This document shows positions 8,775 to 17,103 of a DNA stretch of 49,439 bases, piece by piece. The first letter of the stretch is position 1. Each line of letters begins with the position of its first letter. The stretch is from positions 1-49,439 of the forward strand of contig MDVS01000050.1 of assembly GCA_001940645.1 (NCBI GenBank), written 5' to 3'. The notes below the pieces were generated by a model. It saw only the letters and a list, made by a program, of their open reading frames with translations. It was not told where the DNA came from and did no database searches. This DNA is from Candidatus Heimdallarchaeota archaeon LC_3. Lineage in GTDB: Archaea > Asgardarchaeota > Heimdallarchaeia > Hodarchaeales > LC-3. The translations under genes were made by a program, and so were the position numbers.

Positions 8775-8975
8775 CTAGCTATTCAGTTTTTTCAAACTAT
8801 TTTCATAATTGGTTATAATTCTTATATAAGGATTCAATTGTTCATAAGAAGTAAATTGTGTATTGTTGATGAGTTCAGATAATTCAATAATATCTTTGTC
8901 AATGTCCTTGGTCTGGAAATTTTGAATACTGGATTGGATACTAGATAGCATATCTAATTTTTTATTTAAAAACAT
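8775..8975 (-). CDS. small hypothetical helical protein
   Basis: The protein has about 66 residues from the ATG at 8975 (a GTG lies two codons upstream at 8981). It is predicted helical, with heptad-like spacing (LDMLSSIQSSIQNF and YIRIITNYENSLKKL). No signal, Cys or membrane segment is visible. Function is unknown. It stands alone between membrane-protein remnants. Confidence 0.4.
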   Translation of the reverse strand: MFLNKKLDMLSSIQSSIQNFQTKDIDKDIIELSELINNTQFTSYEQLNPYIRIITNYENSLKKLNS

Positions 8976-9021
8976 TACCACAAATAAATTAGGGAACTTA
9001 CATCTTACTAACTATAATTAT

Positions 9022-9240
9022 AGCTGGAGATTTAGGTATCCAGTCTCAGAAAATAATCCCCAAGAACAACAAAGTAATTATTACTTGTTCTTTTTCCGAT
9101 ACTATCTGTATGCGTATTTATTGAATTATACAGTATTGTTAGAAATGAAATTATTTGGAAATTATCGTAGAGTAGGATTATTTTTGTTTTTTCCACTATT
9201 ATTGTTGGTCTTTGCATTCGGACAGCCCAGTAGATACTAG
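9022..9240 (+). pseudogene. C-terminal fragment of a membrane protein
   Basis: A plus-strand frame without a usable start encodes SWRFRYPVSENNPQEQQ, then a Tyr/Leu-rich segment and a strong hydrophobic stretch (GLFLFFPLLLLVFAFG) before a TAG at 9238-9240. A 61-residue minus-strand frame covers the same DNA but looks less protein-like. It is probably the tail of a lost membrane protein. Confidence is low. Confidence 0.3.
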
Positions 9241-9316
9241 TAAAGGGATTTTTATGGAAAAAATATTATTCTCTCCAACAATTCAAATGATTTATGAACA
9301 AATATTCAATGAAAAA

Positions 9317-10054
9317 TTATTTGCTTTTCTTTCTTCTTTTAATACCAATTAAAGGAAAAATTAAAAATATCTGCATCATACCAAAACTTTCTGAAGTCTT
9401 TATTGCAGTAATCGTAGTTTCTGCTCCAGTAGATGCTGTAGTGTCTGATTTCGAGGTTGTTTCAGTAATAGTTGAAATAGTAATAGTTGTCTCAGGAGTT
9501 TTGACAATTACAAATACTGTATCAGTTATTGTTAAATCATCCAGATCAAATAATACAATAGTAAAATTATATTCTCCAGTTTGAAGATTTTCTAAAGAGA
9601 AACTTATTTTCGAGTTATTTTCCCAACTACCTTGAAGAAACAATGTTCCATTTAGATAAATAATATATGTGCTTGGATTATCATCAATTCCTATCCATGT
9701 TAGGTTTATTCCTTGGATTCCCTCCAGAAAAGTGACATCATCTGGACTATTTGTGCGAGGAGTAATCAATAGTCGAACGACCATAAGAATTACTGTATCA
9801 ACTGCATATAATCCATCTTTGTCGTAAACCATTAAAGTGAAATTGTAAGTCCCTTCAACTAACCCATCAACATTAAATTTTAATGGATCTCCTGAAATCC
9901 ATGAATTGTTTTCTATTTCTATTGAATTTCTTAACAAGGTATAGTTAACAGGATTATTATCATATGCTGTCCATGTAATATTATGTCCAATAGATCCTTC
10001 AGTGTAGGATAGGTCATCAGGAGAATCTAAGGTCGGGAAAGATATTAGATTCAA
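9317..10054 (-). CDS. Ig-like repeat surface protein with C-terminal membrane anchor
   Basis: The protein has two tandem beta-sandwich domains of about 85 residues. Each starts SPDD(L/V) and contains TW(T/I), an NYT/TYI strand and a YNFT strand ahead of DTV, in the style of Ig/cadherin-like repeats common in Asgard surface proteins. A Thr/Ser-rich linker follows, then a short hydrophobic segment (IFLIFPLIGI) and KRRKKSK, a CTERM-like anchor. The listed TTG start lacks a signal peptide. The frame stays open upstream to about 10120 and encodes a hydrophobic, signal-like stretch, but without a standard start codon. The 5' end may therefore be mutated or use a rare start. Confidence 0.7.
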   Translation of the reverse strand: MNLISFPTLDSPDDLSYTEGSIGHNITWTAYDNNPVNYTLLRNSIEIENNSWISGDPLKFNVDGLVEGTYNFTLMVYDKDGLYAVDTVILMVVRLLITPRTNSPDDVTFLEGIQGINLTWIGIDDNPSTYIIYLNGTLFLQGSWENNSKISFSLENLQTGEYNFTIVLFDLDDLTITDTVFVIVKTPETTITISTITETTSKSDTTASTGAETTITAIKTSESFGMMQIFLIFPLIGIKRRKKSK

Positions 10055-10097
10055 AACAAAAGACGTATTAAGCCAAACTAAAAAAATATGGTAAATT

Positions 10098-10304
10098 GTG
10101 ATTAAATTGAATTTAGAAATATTAATTTTTGCACTAATATTACTAATTGGATCGGGTTTTCTAGGATATCTGATAGATTATCGAAATACCCTGGAATCAA
10201 TAAAGAGAAACAAAAAATATTATTATTGGAAATTGAAAAACAAATTTAAATCAAAGTCAGTGCGTCAAAAGGAATTAGAAAGACGAATAGAAAAATTAGC
10301 TTAA
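10098..10304 (+). CDS. small single-pass membrane protein
   Basis: This 68-residue protein from a GTG start has one N-terminal membrane helix (ILIFALILLIGSGFLGYLI) and a strongly basic, probably cytoplasmic tail with alternating Lys/Arg/Tyr. No family is recognised. Its 5' end overlaps the possible upstream extension of the minus-strand Ig-like gene, so both cannot be fully correct there. Confidence 0.5.
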   Translation: MIKLNLEILIFALILLIGSGFLGYLIDYRNTLESIKRNKKYYYWKLKNKFKSKSVRQKELERRIEKLA

Positions 10305-10360
10305 TCTGAATATTTCAGAAAAGTAGATTTATTAATGAATAATGATATAATGTAATCATA

Positions 10361-10681
10361 CTAGGATTTTATTCTCTTATATTCTTGGTAAATAACTTTT
10401 CCATCGCCAATAAATTCTTGATTCAATTTTTCCCCTTTTTCAATTGTGGAGATGATATAATGAAGTTTGTAGAGATGATAGGTCTTAGGTGAGGCTCCTA
10501 GTATTCTCACATTCTTCTCCTGCAAATACTGGTATAATTTCTCTAGATTAAAGCAAATATTAGCAGTCTTATTCGCTAGAAAAAAAGCAGCACAAATAAT
10601 TTCTTGAATGTTAGCAGGTTTAATATGACAAATTTCCTCTACGATTTCACCTATAGATACTAAAGCTTTTTCAGGAATTAC
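10361..10681 (-). pseudogene. cassette copy C: truncated relative of the gene at 41893
   Basis: The minus-strand frame begins VIPEKALVSIGEIVEE with no start codon and is nearly identical to the gene at 41893-42165 for about 58 residues (KPANIQEIICAAFFLAN and NLEKLYQYLQEKN). It then diverges into about 48 different residues ending YKRIKS. The same block also occurs at 15356-15598. Function is unknown; the shared part is helical and Cys-containing. Confidence 0.6.
10508..10681 (-). repeat. dispersed cassette, copy C (5' part only)
   Basis: About 170 bp match the start of copies A (15362-15937) and B (41930-42507), in inverted orientation. The match ends where the encoded protein switches from the shared sequence to a unique tail. 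Confidence 0.7.
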
Positions 10682-10881
10682 CTAATTCTAAATAGGTATA
10701 ATTTGAATTATTTCTTCTTATTTACGATTACAATCGGTGGAAATCAAAACCGATAAAGTTTCAGTCGTATCTGCTCTAAGTTTTACATTAGGTTTCATTC
10801 AAGATTGAGTCTTATTAGTGTGAGTTCAGATTACTTAGCTGGTGAAGCCTATTGTTTCCACAGGCGTTCTTTTTGACTATA

Positions 10882-12795
10882 TTATCTATATTTTTTATAT
10901 AGAAATATTAGTCCTCCTATAAATATCACCAAAATTAATCCTGATATAGCAAAGGTTATTAATTCTCTAGTCTGTTTCCCATTCCATTCTATAATATTTT
11001 TGTTCATTATTACGTCTTTATTACCATCAGAATAGATACCTTGAATTGCATTATACCGAATTACATTATTAGATATGTTAAGACTAGTATTATTGATAAG
11101 ATATAACCCATACCCGAATGTTTGATCGTAAGAAGAGCGAGAACCAGTATTGTAAGAGTAATAACGTTCTAAATGATCTGATAATTCATTAGATGAAATT
11201 GTTAGGTTATTACTCTCCCAAATACCTATTCCGCGTGAATTACCTTTAATAGTATTATTATCAATTAACCCATTAGAAATATTTCCGAGATAAACTCCCA
11301 TGCCATAATTATTTATAATTTCATTATTTTTTATCTTAATATTTTCGGAAAATGATATTGAAAGACCATGACCCCTAATTTCTTCCAAAAAATTGTTTCT
11401 AATAATTATATTTGAACTTTTCTGAATTTCAATTCCTCCTCTGGGACCTTTATTAGTGATAGGTGATTCAAAATTATTTCCAACTATTTGAATATTGTTA
11501 ATAGCTCGTAATTCAATCTTGGAAGATAAAAAGTTATTTTTAATAACGAGATTTTCAGTCATATTCCATGTAAAATATCCCTTTTCATCAATATAATGAT
11601 AAAGTGGATAATAATAAATTCCTGCCCATGTATTCCGGTCATAATTTAAATTATTGTCTAGGATAGTTAAATTAGAGGAATCTCGAAAAAAGATTGTGGA
11701 ATTAATAGTATTATCCTTTATAGTTATATTTGGAGAACTTATTATTTCTACCATATTAAAGACTGAATTAGCTACTTTGCTGGTATTTGATTTAAGAAAT
11801 TTTATTCTTTTAAATTCCGAATTTTGAACGGAGACATTTTCAGAGAATACTATTAAAGCTTGATAGAATTCTGAATCTGAGATGGTGTAATGGCTTTTAT
11901 TATATAAATAATGAAATTCTAATCCATTAATTGTATTATTAGATATTTCATGATGATAATATGATTTGAATGGAATCAAAGTATCAGAAGACGATTCACT
12001 ATCAAAACGAAAACCATCACCATGTAAAATATTATTTTCAACGGTTAAATTAATGCATTTAATAAAAATGATTGAATTAGATTTTACAATATTTGAGTTA
12101 AATACTAAATTGGAGGAGTTTTTAAATGAAACTGTTGTATTACTTTTAAAATTATTATTTTTGACAGAAACATTTGTTAAATCATATCCTGATATAGTAG
12201 GTGTATTTTCAGTATCTTTTACTTCGAAGACATTATTTGCGAGAAAAATAAAACTACTTCTCGCCATATAGAAATATTGATAATGCTTTATAGTTGTCAT
12301 ACTGAATTTAGAGTTTCTAATGGTAATATTATATGAAGAATCAATTTCCAAGATTCTATCTGAACTTTCACTTACAGACAAATTTGAAAATAAAATATAT
12401 TTACTATTTATTAGTGAAATCACTTTATCAGTATCAATTATTATTGAATCAACCACTTTAATATTTTTAACATTATCAAAAACTATTCCTCTTTCTCCTC
12501 TATCAATTGTTAAATTGGTAAACTCAACATATAAATCAGAATTTTTTATTTGAAGTGAATAAGGATATCCAAATTTAATATATAAATCATTTATTTTTAT
12601 TGGATTATTATCAGTTCCATTTCCAGACCAACCTCTATCTTGGGCTAACGATAATAATTCTGAATTACCATCTATTACAATATTATCAGATAATTGGACT
12701 TTATTTGCGAAAGTGAAATAAAAATTATTATTTCTTACTAAGAATAGTGCGAAAATGAATAGAAGTAAATAAAAATATCTTGTCTTATATTTCAT
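10882..12795 (-). CDS. NosD-like right-handed beta-helix surface protein
   Basis: This 637-residue protein has an N-terminal signal or anchor (YLLLFIFALFLV). A PbH1-type parallel beta-helix follows, in which N-N and I-x-N-N/S repeats recur every 20-25 residues, for example NNTIKGNSRGIGIW and SSNELSD. A C-terminal membrane helix (LITFAISGLILVIFIGGLIFL) ends in KKYR. The central fold resembles NosD/CASH-domain carbohydrate-binding or hydrolase proteins, but no catalytic residues can be assigned. It is likely displayed outside the cell. It is transcribed alone on the minus strand. Confidence 0.85.
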   Translation of the reverse strand: MKYKTRYFYLLLFIFALFLVRNNNFYFTFANKVQLSDNIVIDGNSELLSLAQDRGWSGNGTDNNPIKINDLYIKFGYPYSLQIKNSDLYVEFTNLTIDRGERGIVFDNVKNIKVVDSIIIDTDKVISLINSKYILFSNLSVSESSDRILEIDSSYNITIRNSKFSMTTIKHYQYFYMARSSFIFLANNVFEVKDTENTPTISGYDLTNVSVKNNNFKSNTTVSFKNSSNLVFNSNIVKSNSIIFIKCINLTVENNILHGDGFRFDSESSSDTLIPFKSYYHHEISNNTINGLEFHYLYNKSHYTISDSEFYQALIVFSENVSVQNSEFKRIKFLKSNTSKVANSVFNMVEIISSPNITIKDNTINSTIFFRDSSNLTILDNNLNYDRNTWAGIYYYPLYHYIDEKGYFTWNMTENLVIKNNFLSSKIELRAINNIQIVGNNFESPITNKGPRGGIEIQKSSNIIIRNNFLEEIRGHGLSISFSENIKIKNNEIINNYGMGVYLGNISNGLIDNNTIKGNSRGIGIWESNNLTISSNELSDHLERYYSYNTGSRSSYDQTFGYGLYLINNTSLNISNNVIRYNAIQGIYSDGNKDVIMNKNIIEWNGKQTRELITFAISGLILVIFIGGLIFLYKKYR

Positions 12796-12928
12796 AATGA
12801 TACCTCACCCTTTCTTTACGTCTCTGATAAAAATCATTAATAAAAATTACTGAAATTAATAGCAAAGCTTATCTTATTATTTATCAATAATACCCCTAAT
12901 TAACCTTTTCATGAAAATTTCCTTAATT

Positions 12929-13145
12929 TTATGAGATAGACATTCTATTTTCATTCAATAATTTACGATTATCCTCAATAATCCTATTGACCAGAAGAGT
13001 AATTCGCATCTCATCTCTAATTAGTAAATTTAAAGCAATATATTATCCTCTGATTTCTTCTTCATTAAATTCATTAAATATTTCTTGAATTCGAGCAATA
13101 ATGAAGTAAAAAAGAAGAATTTTAGATTCGATACAATAATTTTAG
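12929..13145 (-). pseudogene. decayed helical protein gene with in-frame stop
   Basis: A minus-strand frame reads IARIQEIFNEFNEEEIRG, a TAA, then in the same frame YIALNLLIRDEMRITLLVNR and a Glu/Asn/Arg-rich end stopping at 12931-12929. The two halves look like one helical protein interrupted by a nonsense mutation. The family is not recognised. It lies in the 800-base gap after the beta-helix gene. Confidence 0.35.
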
Positions 13146-13150
13146 ATCAA

Positions 13151-13378
13151 GATGAGGTGGAAGGACTGAAACTATTTCAAGGATACAAAAATCCAGTTTG
13201 GTTTGCTATTTTGAATCCCTGAGTAAAGTTTCTAACATGGTTTTGGGTTCGATTAGATTCAGTTATTAGAAAAAATAATGTTCAGGTATTTAATAACAAA
13301 AAATGTTATTTTTATAGCATTAAAGATTTAATTTGTACTCACTGGAATGAACATCCAGGAAAAATATTCACTAAATAG
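13151..13378 (+). pseudogene. gene relic with internal stop
   Basis: The plus-strand frame encodes DEVEGLKLFQGYKNPVWF, a TGA near 13221, and in the same frame about 50 further residues (KFLTWFWVRLDSVIRKNN to HPGKIFTK) with a stop at 13376-13378. Aromatic-rich and protein-like, it could derive from a transposase or membrane protein. No motif decides this. Confidence 0.3.
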
Positions 13379-13520
13379 TAAACAGACCGATTAGAGATCC
13401 GAAGAAGGGGAAGACCACAAAATAAATTCCTAAGAAAACCACAATAATTCCATCGAATGCCCCAATCGCAAAAAAAGTTGTTAAATAATTCAACCAACAA
13501 AAGGAAATTATATTTCTCAA
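13371..13520 (-). pseudogene. C-terminal fragment of a membrane protein
   Basis: From a possible TTG at 13520 the minus strand encodes 49 residues with two hydrophobic segments (YLTTFFAIGAFDGIIVVFLG and IYFVVFPFFGSLIGLF). It ends convergently with the plus-strand relic, overlapping by 8 bases. It is probably the tail of a lost membrane protein. Confidence 0.3.
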
Positions 13521-13601
13521 TTAGCTATGGAAGATATTCTGAATATGAAAAATCCGGAATATTATCTAGTAAAATAATTTATTAAGCCACACAGCTTTTA
13601 A

Positions 13602-13892
13602 TTGTTCGTGAAAATTTCTTCTTCCCAGAGTTATTGCGAATACTGTCGGAAAAAAATTAAGTCTGGTCGGGCCCATAAGACATGCAGACAGGAAGTTCAA
13701 CGAACTCAAGAGGAGAACAAAAACCACGGTCTTATTTTAATCAATGATGAGCTTTGGTTTGAGAAAGATTATCAAAAAATTCGTACTTTGAAATCTTATT
13801 TTACTTATTTTGAAAATGATGATCGAGAACAACAATTCGAACTTTCTTATGGCAAGAAAGATGGATTTATTACTTCTCTGACCTCCCCTTGA
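13602..13892 (+). CDS. small zinc-finger-like protein
   Basis: This 96-residue protein has CEYCRKKIKSGRAHKTC near residues 12-28, a CxxC...H-x2-C arrangement that could bind one zinc ion. An acidic-aromatic tail without clear motifs follows. The start may be TTG at 13602 or GTG at 13608. Function is unknown, possibly nucleic-acid binding. Its 3' end overlaps the convergent gene at 13847 by 46 bases. Confidence 0.5.
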   Translation: MFVKISSSQSYCEYCRKKIKSGRAHKTCRQEVQRTQEENKNHGLILINDELWFEKDYQKIRTLKSYFTYFENDDREQQFELSYGKKDGFITSLTSP

Positions 13893-14122
13893 ATTTCTAT
13901 GGTCTTTTTATAGTCTAGTATTATGGTCACATTTGTGTAATCACTGATGAAATGACCATAATTTTGCCATAAAGTGTTCCAATCAAGAGAAAAGATAAAA
14001 ATAAAGAGTTTTCTTTCATTTTCAAATTCACGAGATGAAAAATAACCCAAGTGAATCTCCCATTCCTTTATTTTGTTGACTAGCGTTAAAAGATTATATC
14101 CAAGGATTCTAAATTTTTTCAT
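13847..14122 (-). CDS. hypothetical protein, 91 residues
   Basis: The protein begins MKKFRILGYNLLTLVNKIKE and contains FIFIFSLDWNTLWQNYGHF and a C-terminal beta-like region. It has no signal, membrane helix or metal motif. The ATG start has an adequate purine-rich upstream stretch (AGAACAA). It lies 45 bases downstream of the secreted protein gene at 14168-14962 on the same strand, so co-transcription is possible. No family is recognised. Confidence 0.5.
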   Translation of the reverse strand: MKKFRILGYNLLTLVNKIKEWEIHLGYFSSREFENERKLFIFIFSLDWNTLWQNYGHFISDYTNVTIILDYKKTIEIQGEVREVINPSFLP

Positions 14123-14167
14123 TTGTTCTTCCGACCATAAATTTCTGTAATTTTGATTAAATTTTGT

Positions 14168-14962
14168 TTATTTATATTTTCTTCGTTTTAAGAGAGGAAA
14201 AATTCCTAAAAAAGGAATTGAAAAACCTATCGCGATTATAGAGAACCCGGGAATTGTGCTTATGGACTTTAAATAAGTAGAATCAGTTGATGAGCTACTC
14301 TCCAAAGAAATACTAGTTGGTTCGGTAGTAGGATTTGTTAGTGTAGTATTTTCATTTTCTTCAATGATGAAATGTGATAGAATTTTTGATTCTTTTATTG
14401 TTAAAGTCTCTAATCTTTTTGCCCAACCTGAATTAATATTATAAAAGCGTTTTATTGTTTGAGTCTCATTTTTCTCATTTTTATGGGTGTAAGTGATATT
14501 AAATTCTTCTGTAATTTTAAGAAACTCAACAGCAGCAGTAAAATTATAAAATTCATACCACGATTTCCAGTAGTCAACCATTTCTTCCCAAAATGTATAA
14601 TTCTGAGGTACTGGTACTTGTAAAAGAAAAAAGTTTTGGATATATCTTTCTTGGGTAGAGATATTATTATAGTACTGAAAGTACTTCAGTGATCCTGATT
14701 CATCACTTGAAATGATTATTCTAAGGAGATCATCTTGATTTATTGTAATGTTCTTTCTATCTCCGTTATCATCAAATATTAAGATAGTAAACGATTCTTC
14801 ATATATATATGAAAAATAATAATTTTTTTCATCTCCAACATTAGCAGTGTATTCGAGTTTATTGCCATTCCAATACGTTTGTGAGAAAGAATGTTGGAAG
14901 TGGGGAAAAATAATAAACAATAAAATAATGAAGGAGAATTTTATGAAAAGTTTGTTAGACAT
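14168..14962 (-). CDS. secreted protein with PGF-type C-terminal sorting anchor
   Basis: The 264-residue protein starts with a signal peptide (FIKFSFIILLFIIFPHF). A beta-rich ectodomain with several N-x-T/S sites follows, then a Thr/Ser-rich stalk. The C-terminal tripartite signal is an IPGF motif, a hydrophobic stretch (SIIAIGFSIPFLGIFPLL) and KRRKYK. This resembles archaeal PGF-CTERM and Asgard CTERM anchors processed by archaeosortase-like enzymes. No such enzyme is encoded in this window. The ectodomain function is unknown. Confidence 0.75.
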   Translation of the reverse strand: MSNKLFIKFSFIILLFIIFPHFQHSFSQTYWNGNKLEYTANVGDEKNYYFSYIYEESFTILIFDDNGDRKNITINQDDLLRIIISSDESGSLKYFQYYNNISTQERYIQNFFLLQVPVPQNYTFWEEMVDYWKSWYEFYNFTAAVEFLKITEEFNITYTHKNEKNETQTIKRFYNINSGWAKRLETLTIKESKILSHFIIEENENTTLTNPTTEPTSISLESSSSTDSTYLKSISTIPGFSIIAIGFSIPFLGIFPLLKRRKYK

Positions 14963-15024
14963 TAGTTTTTCCGTTTAATCTTAACGATGAAGGGTCAATA
15001 ATTTTTGTCTTTTTTTGATCTTTA

Positions 15025-15177
15025 CTAACAATAACAGTTAATAACTCCTTGGGCTGTATCTACTTTAAAATGAAAAATACCTTTTTTTTCTTTTTCTAGA
15101 TATCTTTTCGTAATTAATGATATCCCATTTTTTATCATATTATATTGGTTTGTTCTATAAACTTCTCTCGTTTGGTG
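15025..15177 (-). pseudogene. possible C-terminal gene fragment
   Basis: The minus-strand frame ends with GISLITKRYLEKEKKGIF and VDTAQGVINCYC, which looks protein-like. Its upstream part runs antisense into the ABC-ATPase relic at 15195 and is therefore not real coding. It is probably the tail of an unrelated lost gene. Low confidence. Confidence 0.25.
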
Positions 15178-15194
15178 TATATAGTTATTATTCA

Positions 15195-15317
15195 AAATTA
15201 GCAAACAATTATCCTTACGAGTTATCTGGAGGAGAAAAACAGCGTATTGGTATAACACGTGCTTTGGCTATAAAAGAATTTCTGTTCACCAGATGGATTC
15301 ACCAGATGGAAAACTAA
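15195..15317 (+). pseudogene. ABC ATPase signature-region fragment
   Basis: The frame encodes KLANNYPYELSGGEKQRIG followed by ITRALAIKEF. This is the ABC signature motif LSGGEKQR with its usual flanks, closest in style to LolD/MacB-type ATPases. The Walker A region upstream and Walker B downstream are both missing. The frame is interrupted just after the motif by a perfect 13-bp tandem duplication (15285-15310). It is a dead remnant. Confidence 0.75.
15285..15310. repeat. 13-bp perfect tandem duplication
   Basis: TTCACCAGATGGA occurs twice head to tail inside the ABC-ATPase relic. Its length of 13 shifts the reading frame. Confidence 0.85.
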
Positions 15318-15355
15318 TTATTCAGAATATTTCCTTATAATGACTTTCATAGAAT

Positions 15356-15598
15356 CTAGTATTCCCTGAAAAAGCATTATTATCTATAGGTGAAATCGTA
15401 GAGGAAATTTGTCATATTAAACCTGCTAACATTCAAGAAATTATTTGTGCTGCTTTTTTTCTAGCTAATAGGACTGCTAATATTTGCTTTAATCTAGAAA
15501 AATTATACCAGTATTTGCAGGAAAAGAATGTGAAATACAATAAAGACCGAATTGACTATGTGACCTCCCTGTTTTTCGTCTTTAACAAAAATTATTAG
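15356..15598 (+). pseudogene. cassette copy A, first gene, 5'-truncated
   Basis: The frame FPEKALLSIGEIVEE to VFNKNY is almost identical to the intact gene at 41893-42165 but lacks the first dozen residues and any start codon; a TAG precedes it. The stop overlaps the GTG of the next gene as TAGTG, as in copy B. Function is unknown; the protein is helical with a Cys in EICHIKP and another in EIICAAF. Confidence 0.6.
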
Positions 15599-15937
15599 TG
15601 ATTAGCTTGTCCCATGAAGAATTAGTTGATAAAATTATTAAAATTTTAACAGTAATGAGTGAAATCACTGAAAATTCTGATAAATTTACTATAAAACATG
15701 CTAAAAAAATTATCAGTGAATTTGGTGGAGATCCTGCCCTTTTGACCTTTAGACGTACTAAGAGCAATCTCTACATTATTTATGATAAGCAGAAACTCGC
15801 ACGGGTAAAAAAATCCAGATCTTTTAGTATTCCAACGGAATTAAAATATCAATTTGCTGAATCAATAGCAAAAAATGAGATTAGTAATCTTTGTAGTTAT
15901 GAGACCCTTCTACCCTATTTAAAAGACCGAACATTAG
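15362..15937 (+). repeat. dispersed cassette, copy A (about 576 bp)
   Basis: It is nearly identical to 41930-42507, with scattered substitutions and a 2-base difference near the 3' end (GACCGAAC versus GACAACCGAAC) that changes the downstream frame. A shorter inverted copy lies at 10508-10681. No terminal inverted repeats are obvious. Confidence 0.8.
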
Positions 15938-16149
15938 CATTATCAATAATTAATCCTAGTTCTTTTATTATTCCTGTATTAGTACTTATGATGCTTGGAC
16001 ATTTATTCCTTGATCCAAGAATAGCATTTTGGAAATGGGGTGAAATATTCGGAGAAGAAAAATGTAGACCTGTATATCAGTCTTCTAATATAATCCCCAG
16101 TCAAGAAATTATATGTTTAATTCTTCTTAGATTTTTTTCGCATATTTAA
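15598..16149 (+). CDS. cassette copy A, second gene fused to downstream hydrophobic sequence
   Basis: Residues 1-110 are almost identical to the protein at 42165-42512: HEELVDKIIKIL at the N-terminus, KHAKKIISEFGGDPALLTF, then YETLLPYLKD. Copy B ends with NRTLV, but a 2-base deletion here lets the frame continue about 70 residues into flanking DNA (SFIIPVLVLMMLGHLFLDP). That tail has a membrane-like segment and may come from another lost gene. The GTG start overlaps the previous stop. The shared domain is unrecognised and may be a helical DNA- or protein-binding domain. The 3' end overlaps the convergent gene at 16117. Confidence 0.55.
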   Translation: MISLSHEELVDKIIKILTVMSEITENSDKFTIKHAKKIISEFGGDPALLTFRRTKSNLYIIYDKQKLARVKKSRSFSIPTELKYQFAESIAKNEISNLCSYETLLPYLKDRTLALSIINPSSFIIPVLVLMMLGHLFLDPRIAFWKWGEIFGEEKCRPVYQSSNIIPSQEIICLILLRFFSHI

Positions 16150-17064
16150 TCTAAACAAAGTAATTAGTGTCATTATTATAAATGTGCTCTCTATTGGGGA
16201 TGGACTTGTATGTATTTGATCTAATTCGAGAAACGAGACTAATTCTTCTCTGGTGAAATTTTTCGAGAATTCTTTATAACCATTATACTGGAATATTTCG
16301 ATTTTATTCCAATTCGTTACAAGTATTTTATCCTTATAAACTCTATAGAAATTCTTTAGTAGAATATTTTCATAAAAATAGATGTGAGATTCATTGTATG
16401 ATAGTAATTCCTCGCCAGTGTAATCAATTGTAAAGGGTAAGTTAATGCGGACTATTTTTAATGAATCAGAGATATAAATGTCGGTATCATTGAAATTTCT
16501 TGTATCATCACTCGTAAATACATAATTGTTATTAAATATTTCATTTATTGGATGTTTATAAATAATTAGAATTCCATTCTGCTCAGAAAGAACATAATAT
16601 AAATCAATATTTGTACCATTTTCAAAACTTTCCGTTAAAAATATGTACACACGTTGTAGTGTTATACTACCCCAGATACCTGCTAGAAAAGTAACATTTA
16701 ATGGCAATTCCCAATTTGTAAAATTAATTGATGGATAAATATTTTTTTCTGCATTATATGACACTTTGAAAGTATTAGTGGTCTCATTGTATTGTATAAT
16801 AAAATTTTTTTCTTCAGCTACAATTTCTGGTAAAATCTTACTTTCTTTTGTTGAAAAATTGAGTAAATCTGATGTAATATTGTAGAATACGACAAATTCT
16901 TCACTTTCGTCATGTAATGTCGCTTTTATTATATTGGGGCTTTCTGTAAACTCAAAACTGTTAGGCCAGAGATGTGGTTTAAGAACAGGTGTAGTGGAGG
17001 ATGAAATATTCGTTTGAACAATTAGAATGGTTAAAAAGAATAGGAAAAATGTTTGTTTTCTCAT
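16117..17064 (-). CDS. secreted protein with C-terminal membrane anchor
   Basis: This 315-residue protein has a signal peptide (QTFFLFFLTILIVQTNIS). A long beta-rich ectodomain follows, with many N-x-S/T sites and alternating hydrophobic strands, possibly a beta-propeller. A short C-terminal hydrophobic segment (FIIMTLITLF) ends in RLNMRKKSKKN. The layout matches the other anchored proteins at 9317, 10882 and 14168. No enzyme motif is visible. It overlaps convergently with the cassette gene at 15598. Confidence 0.65.
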   Translation of the reverse strand: MRKQTFFLFFLTILIVQTNISSSTTPVLKPHLWPNSFEFTESPNIIKATLHDESEEFVVFYNITSDLLNFSTKESKILPEIVAEEKNFIIQYNETTNTFKVSYNAEKNIYPSINFTNWELPLNVTFLAGIWGSITLQRVYIFLTESFENGTNIDLYYVLSEQNGILIIYKHPINEIFNNNYVFTSDDTRNFNDTDIYISDSLKIVRINLPFTIDYTGEELLSYNESHIYFYENILLKNFYRVYKDKILVTNWNKIEIFQYNGYKEFSKNFTREELVSFLELDQIHTSPSPIESTFIIMTLITLFRLNMRKKSKKN

Positions 17065-17103
17065 AGTAGATATCCGTTTATTTTGGGTAAATACGATTAA
17101 AGA

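Noticed and set aside
9294..9584. Plus-strand open frame of 96 residues
   Set aside because: It is antisense to the Thr-rich stalk and anchor of the Ig-like surface protein; its Val-rich sequence is a shadow of that gene.
11966..12553. Two plus-strand open frames opposite the beta-helix protein
   Set aside because: They are antisense shadows of a long, well-formed repeat protein and have biased composition.
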